From contig CAAGAB010000091.1 of assembly GCA_900767685.1 (NCBI GenBank), positions 1 through 16,114 of the forward strand: DNA of 16,114 nt, given 5' to 3'. Positions 15,162-16,114 of this stretch are shown piece after piece. This stretch comes from an uncultured Coprococcus sp. (lineage in GTDB: Bacteria > Bacillota_A > Clostridia > Lachnospirales > Lachnospiraceae). Position 1 is the first letter of the stretch, and each line of letters starts with the position of its first letter. The position numbers and the translations under genes were made by a program. The notes under the pieces are model-generated. The model was given only the letters and a program-made list of their open reading frames with translations, ran no database searches and was not told where the DNA came from.

Positions 15162-15384
15162 GGTTACAGGCATATTTACCCTAATAAAGTCCATGTAGGT
15201 ACATGTTCAATCACGTTCTACATCTGTCACTTCATCAGTTTCTATATGCATGCGGCTCTGCACGCGATAAGAGCGTTTGCGTGCGACGCCTTAGCACAGA
15301 AACTGCCGAAGTTCGGATGTATTCACTACCGATTGCCCATGTACCTACATGGACTTATATTTTTAGGTAAATATGCCTGTAACC
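15162..15384. repeat. 223-bp nested palindromic element between convergent genes
   Basis: The outer arms are perfect 19-bp inverted repeats: GGTTACAGGCATATTTACC (15162-15180) and its complement at 15366-15384. A second perfect 19-bp pair lies inside: AAGTCCATGTAGGTACATG (15187-15205) with 15338-15356. Further nested pairs continue: ACATC/GATGT (15220-15224/15316-15320), ACTTC/GAAGT, CAGTTTCT/AGAAACTG (15236-15243/15298-15305), GGC/GCC, GCACGC/GCGTGC (15260-15265/15279-15284) around a 13-base loop. The whole can fold into one long imperfect hairpin. No coding potential is supported. It starts 6 bases after the upstream stop and ends 41 bases before the murI stop, so it could serve as a two-way terminator; it also resembles a MITE-like or dispersed palindromic element. 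No target-site duplication is evident. Confidence 0.88.
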
Positions 15385-15424
15385 TGTTATGCATTTTGAG
15401 TGATTGTGGCATAGATATATATTT

Positions 15425-16114
15425 TCACGCTTCAAACAATTGGTGACAAAGTTTAATGGTTTCAGGGTTTGTGCTGCTGCTGTAGAACTCCACAGTGCCC
15501 TTCTCTATGGAAGGTGTAAGGAGTTCCGCGATGCGCAGTCTCCGCTGAAGCTCAAGGGCGGTGCCGTGTGCTCCGTTGAAGATCTTCACGTCAGGTCCGG
15601 CTATGCGCTGTATAACCTTTTCCACAAAAGGATAATGAGTGCAGCCGAGAACGATTGCATCCACATGCTTCTCCAGAGATGGGGCGAGCAGTCCTTTCAG
15701 AAATTCAGTGATCTCCTCACCGTCGAATATTCCTCTCTCAACATAATCTGCAAGGCCCGGACATGGAACCGGGTTGATATCGGACTCCTTTGAATAATGT
15801 TTCATGAGTTCATGAAATTTAGGTAGAGCCAGTGTGGCAGGGGTGGCCATGACAGCTACCTTGTCGTGCTCCTTCCACAGAACCGCAGGCTTCAGAGCCG
15901 GCTCAATGCCTATGATAGGGATTGAGGGATACTGCTGTCTCAGCGTGGATGCTGCAACACTCGTGGCGGTGTTGCAGGCGATTACGATAGCCTTCACATC
16001 CTTTGCGAGAAGAAAATTGGTACACTGTTCCGATCTCTCAAGAATGGCCTCTCTGGTCTTTGTTCCATAAGGTGCGTGTGCTGAATCACCAAAATATATA
16101 TAATTTTCACAGGG
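15425..16114 (-). CDS. murI: Glutamate racemase, 5' end truncated by the window edge
   Basis: On the minus strand 229 residues are visible, reading to the stop at 15427-15425; about 30 N-terminal residues lie beyond 16114. The reading frame stays open to the window edge (PCENYIYFGDSAHAPYGTKT), so the internal GTG at 15997 is not the start. The enzyme converts L- to D-glutamate for peptidoglycan. Both catalytic cysteines are seen, in VIACNTATS and in VLGCTHYPF, with the following HYPF also conserved. It is not functionally tied to the amine cluster and converges on it, marking the cluster's right boundary. Confidence 0.95.
   Translation of the reverse strand, partial: PCENYIYFGDSAHAPYGTKTREAILERSEQCTNFLLAKDVKAIVIACNTATSVAASTLRQQYPSIPIIGIEPALKPAVLWKEHDKVAVMATPATLALPKFHELMKHYSKESDINPVPCPGLADYVERGIFDGEEITEFLKGLLAPSLEKHVDAIVLGCTHYPFVEKVIQRIAGPDVKIFNGAHGTALELQRRLRIAELLTPSIEKGTVEFYSSSTNPETIKLCHQLFEA

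Noticed and set aside
15404..15793. 129-codon plus-strand frame at the right edge
   Set aside because: It is antisense to murI, whose catalytic motifs are unmistakable.
15425..15997. Taking the GTG at 15997 as the murI start
   Set aside because: The frame continues upstream with the conserved YFGDSAHAPYG segment to the window edge, so the true start lies outside.
1..16114. CRISPR arrays, tRNA/rRNA genes, insertion-sequence transposases, phage genes
   Set aside because: No spaced direct repeats, no cloverleaf-like segment and no transposase or integrase motifs were seen on either strand.

Overview
The window reads like the chromosome of an anaerobic Clostridia-type Firmicute, probably Lachnospiraceae-like. 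Nearly every gene has a strong AGGAGG ribosome binding site. AGA/AGG arginine and ATA isoleucine codons dominate, the genes are packed tightly on one strand, and the redox enzymes rely on iron-sulfur clusters. Species cannot be fixed from sequence alone.

Region 1 (1-5815, + strand) is an oxidative module. It holds the 3' end of a small [2Fe-2S] subunit, an FAD/NAD oxidoreductase carrying a ferredoxin domain, a separate BFD-type [2Fe-2S] protein, and a DAO-family flavoprotein. Together these look like a multi-subunit amine/imino-acid dehydrogenase of the HcnABC / opine oxidase / dye-linked proline dehydrogenase type. An iron-dependent alcohol dehydrogenase and an ornithine cyclodeaminase/mu-crystallin family protein follow. 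Two tandem intrinsic terminators (5859-5944) close this unit.

Region 2 (5945-6403) is a long, AT-rich regulatory stretch. It contains a promoter-like element with a 13-bp perfect palindrome in an unusually long 19-bp spacer, then a terminator-like hairpin in the leader, then the next operon.

Region 3 (6404-15156, + strand) is one apparent transcription unit. It encodes a PII nitrogen regulator lacking the uridylylation tyrosine, PotA, PotB, PotC, a YtcJ-like metal-dependent amidohydrolase inserted into the transporter operon, the lipoprotein PotD, an MFS transporter, and a second ornithine cyclodeaminase-like paralog of the enzyme in region 1. The two paralogs tie both operons to one physiology.

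Region 4 (15157-16114) holds a 223-bp nested palindrome between the converging second paralog and the minus-strand glutamate racemase gene (murI), whose 5' end lies outside the window.

Working model (inference): import of a polyamine or other cationic amine, possibly acylated; hydrolysis by the amidohydrolase; oxidation of a secondary or primary amine by the flavin/Fe-S complex; handling of the imine/keto product by the two cyclodeaminase-like enzymes; and disposal of aldehyde by the alcohol dehydrogenase. PII would link this to nitrogen status. The combination of opine-oxidase-like subunits, an ornithine-cyclodeaminase-like enzyme and an ABC importer resembles opine catabolism operons of Agrobacterium Ti plasmids, but the substrate here is unknown.
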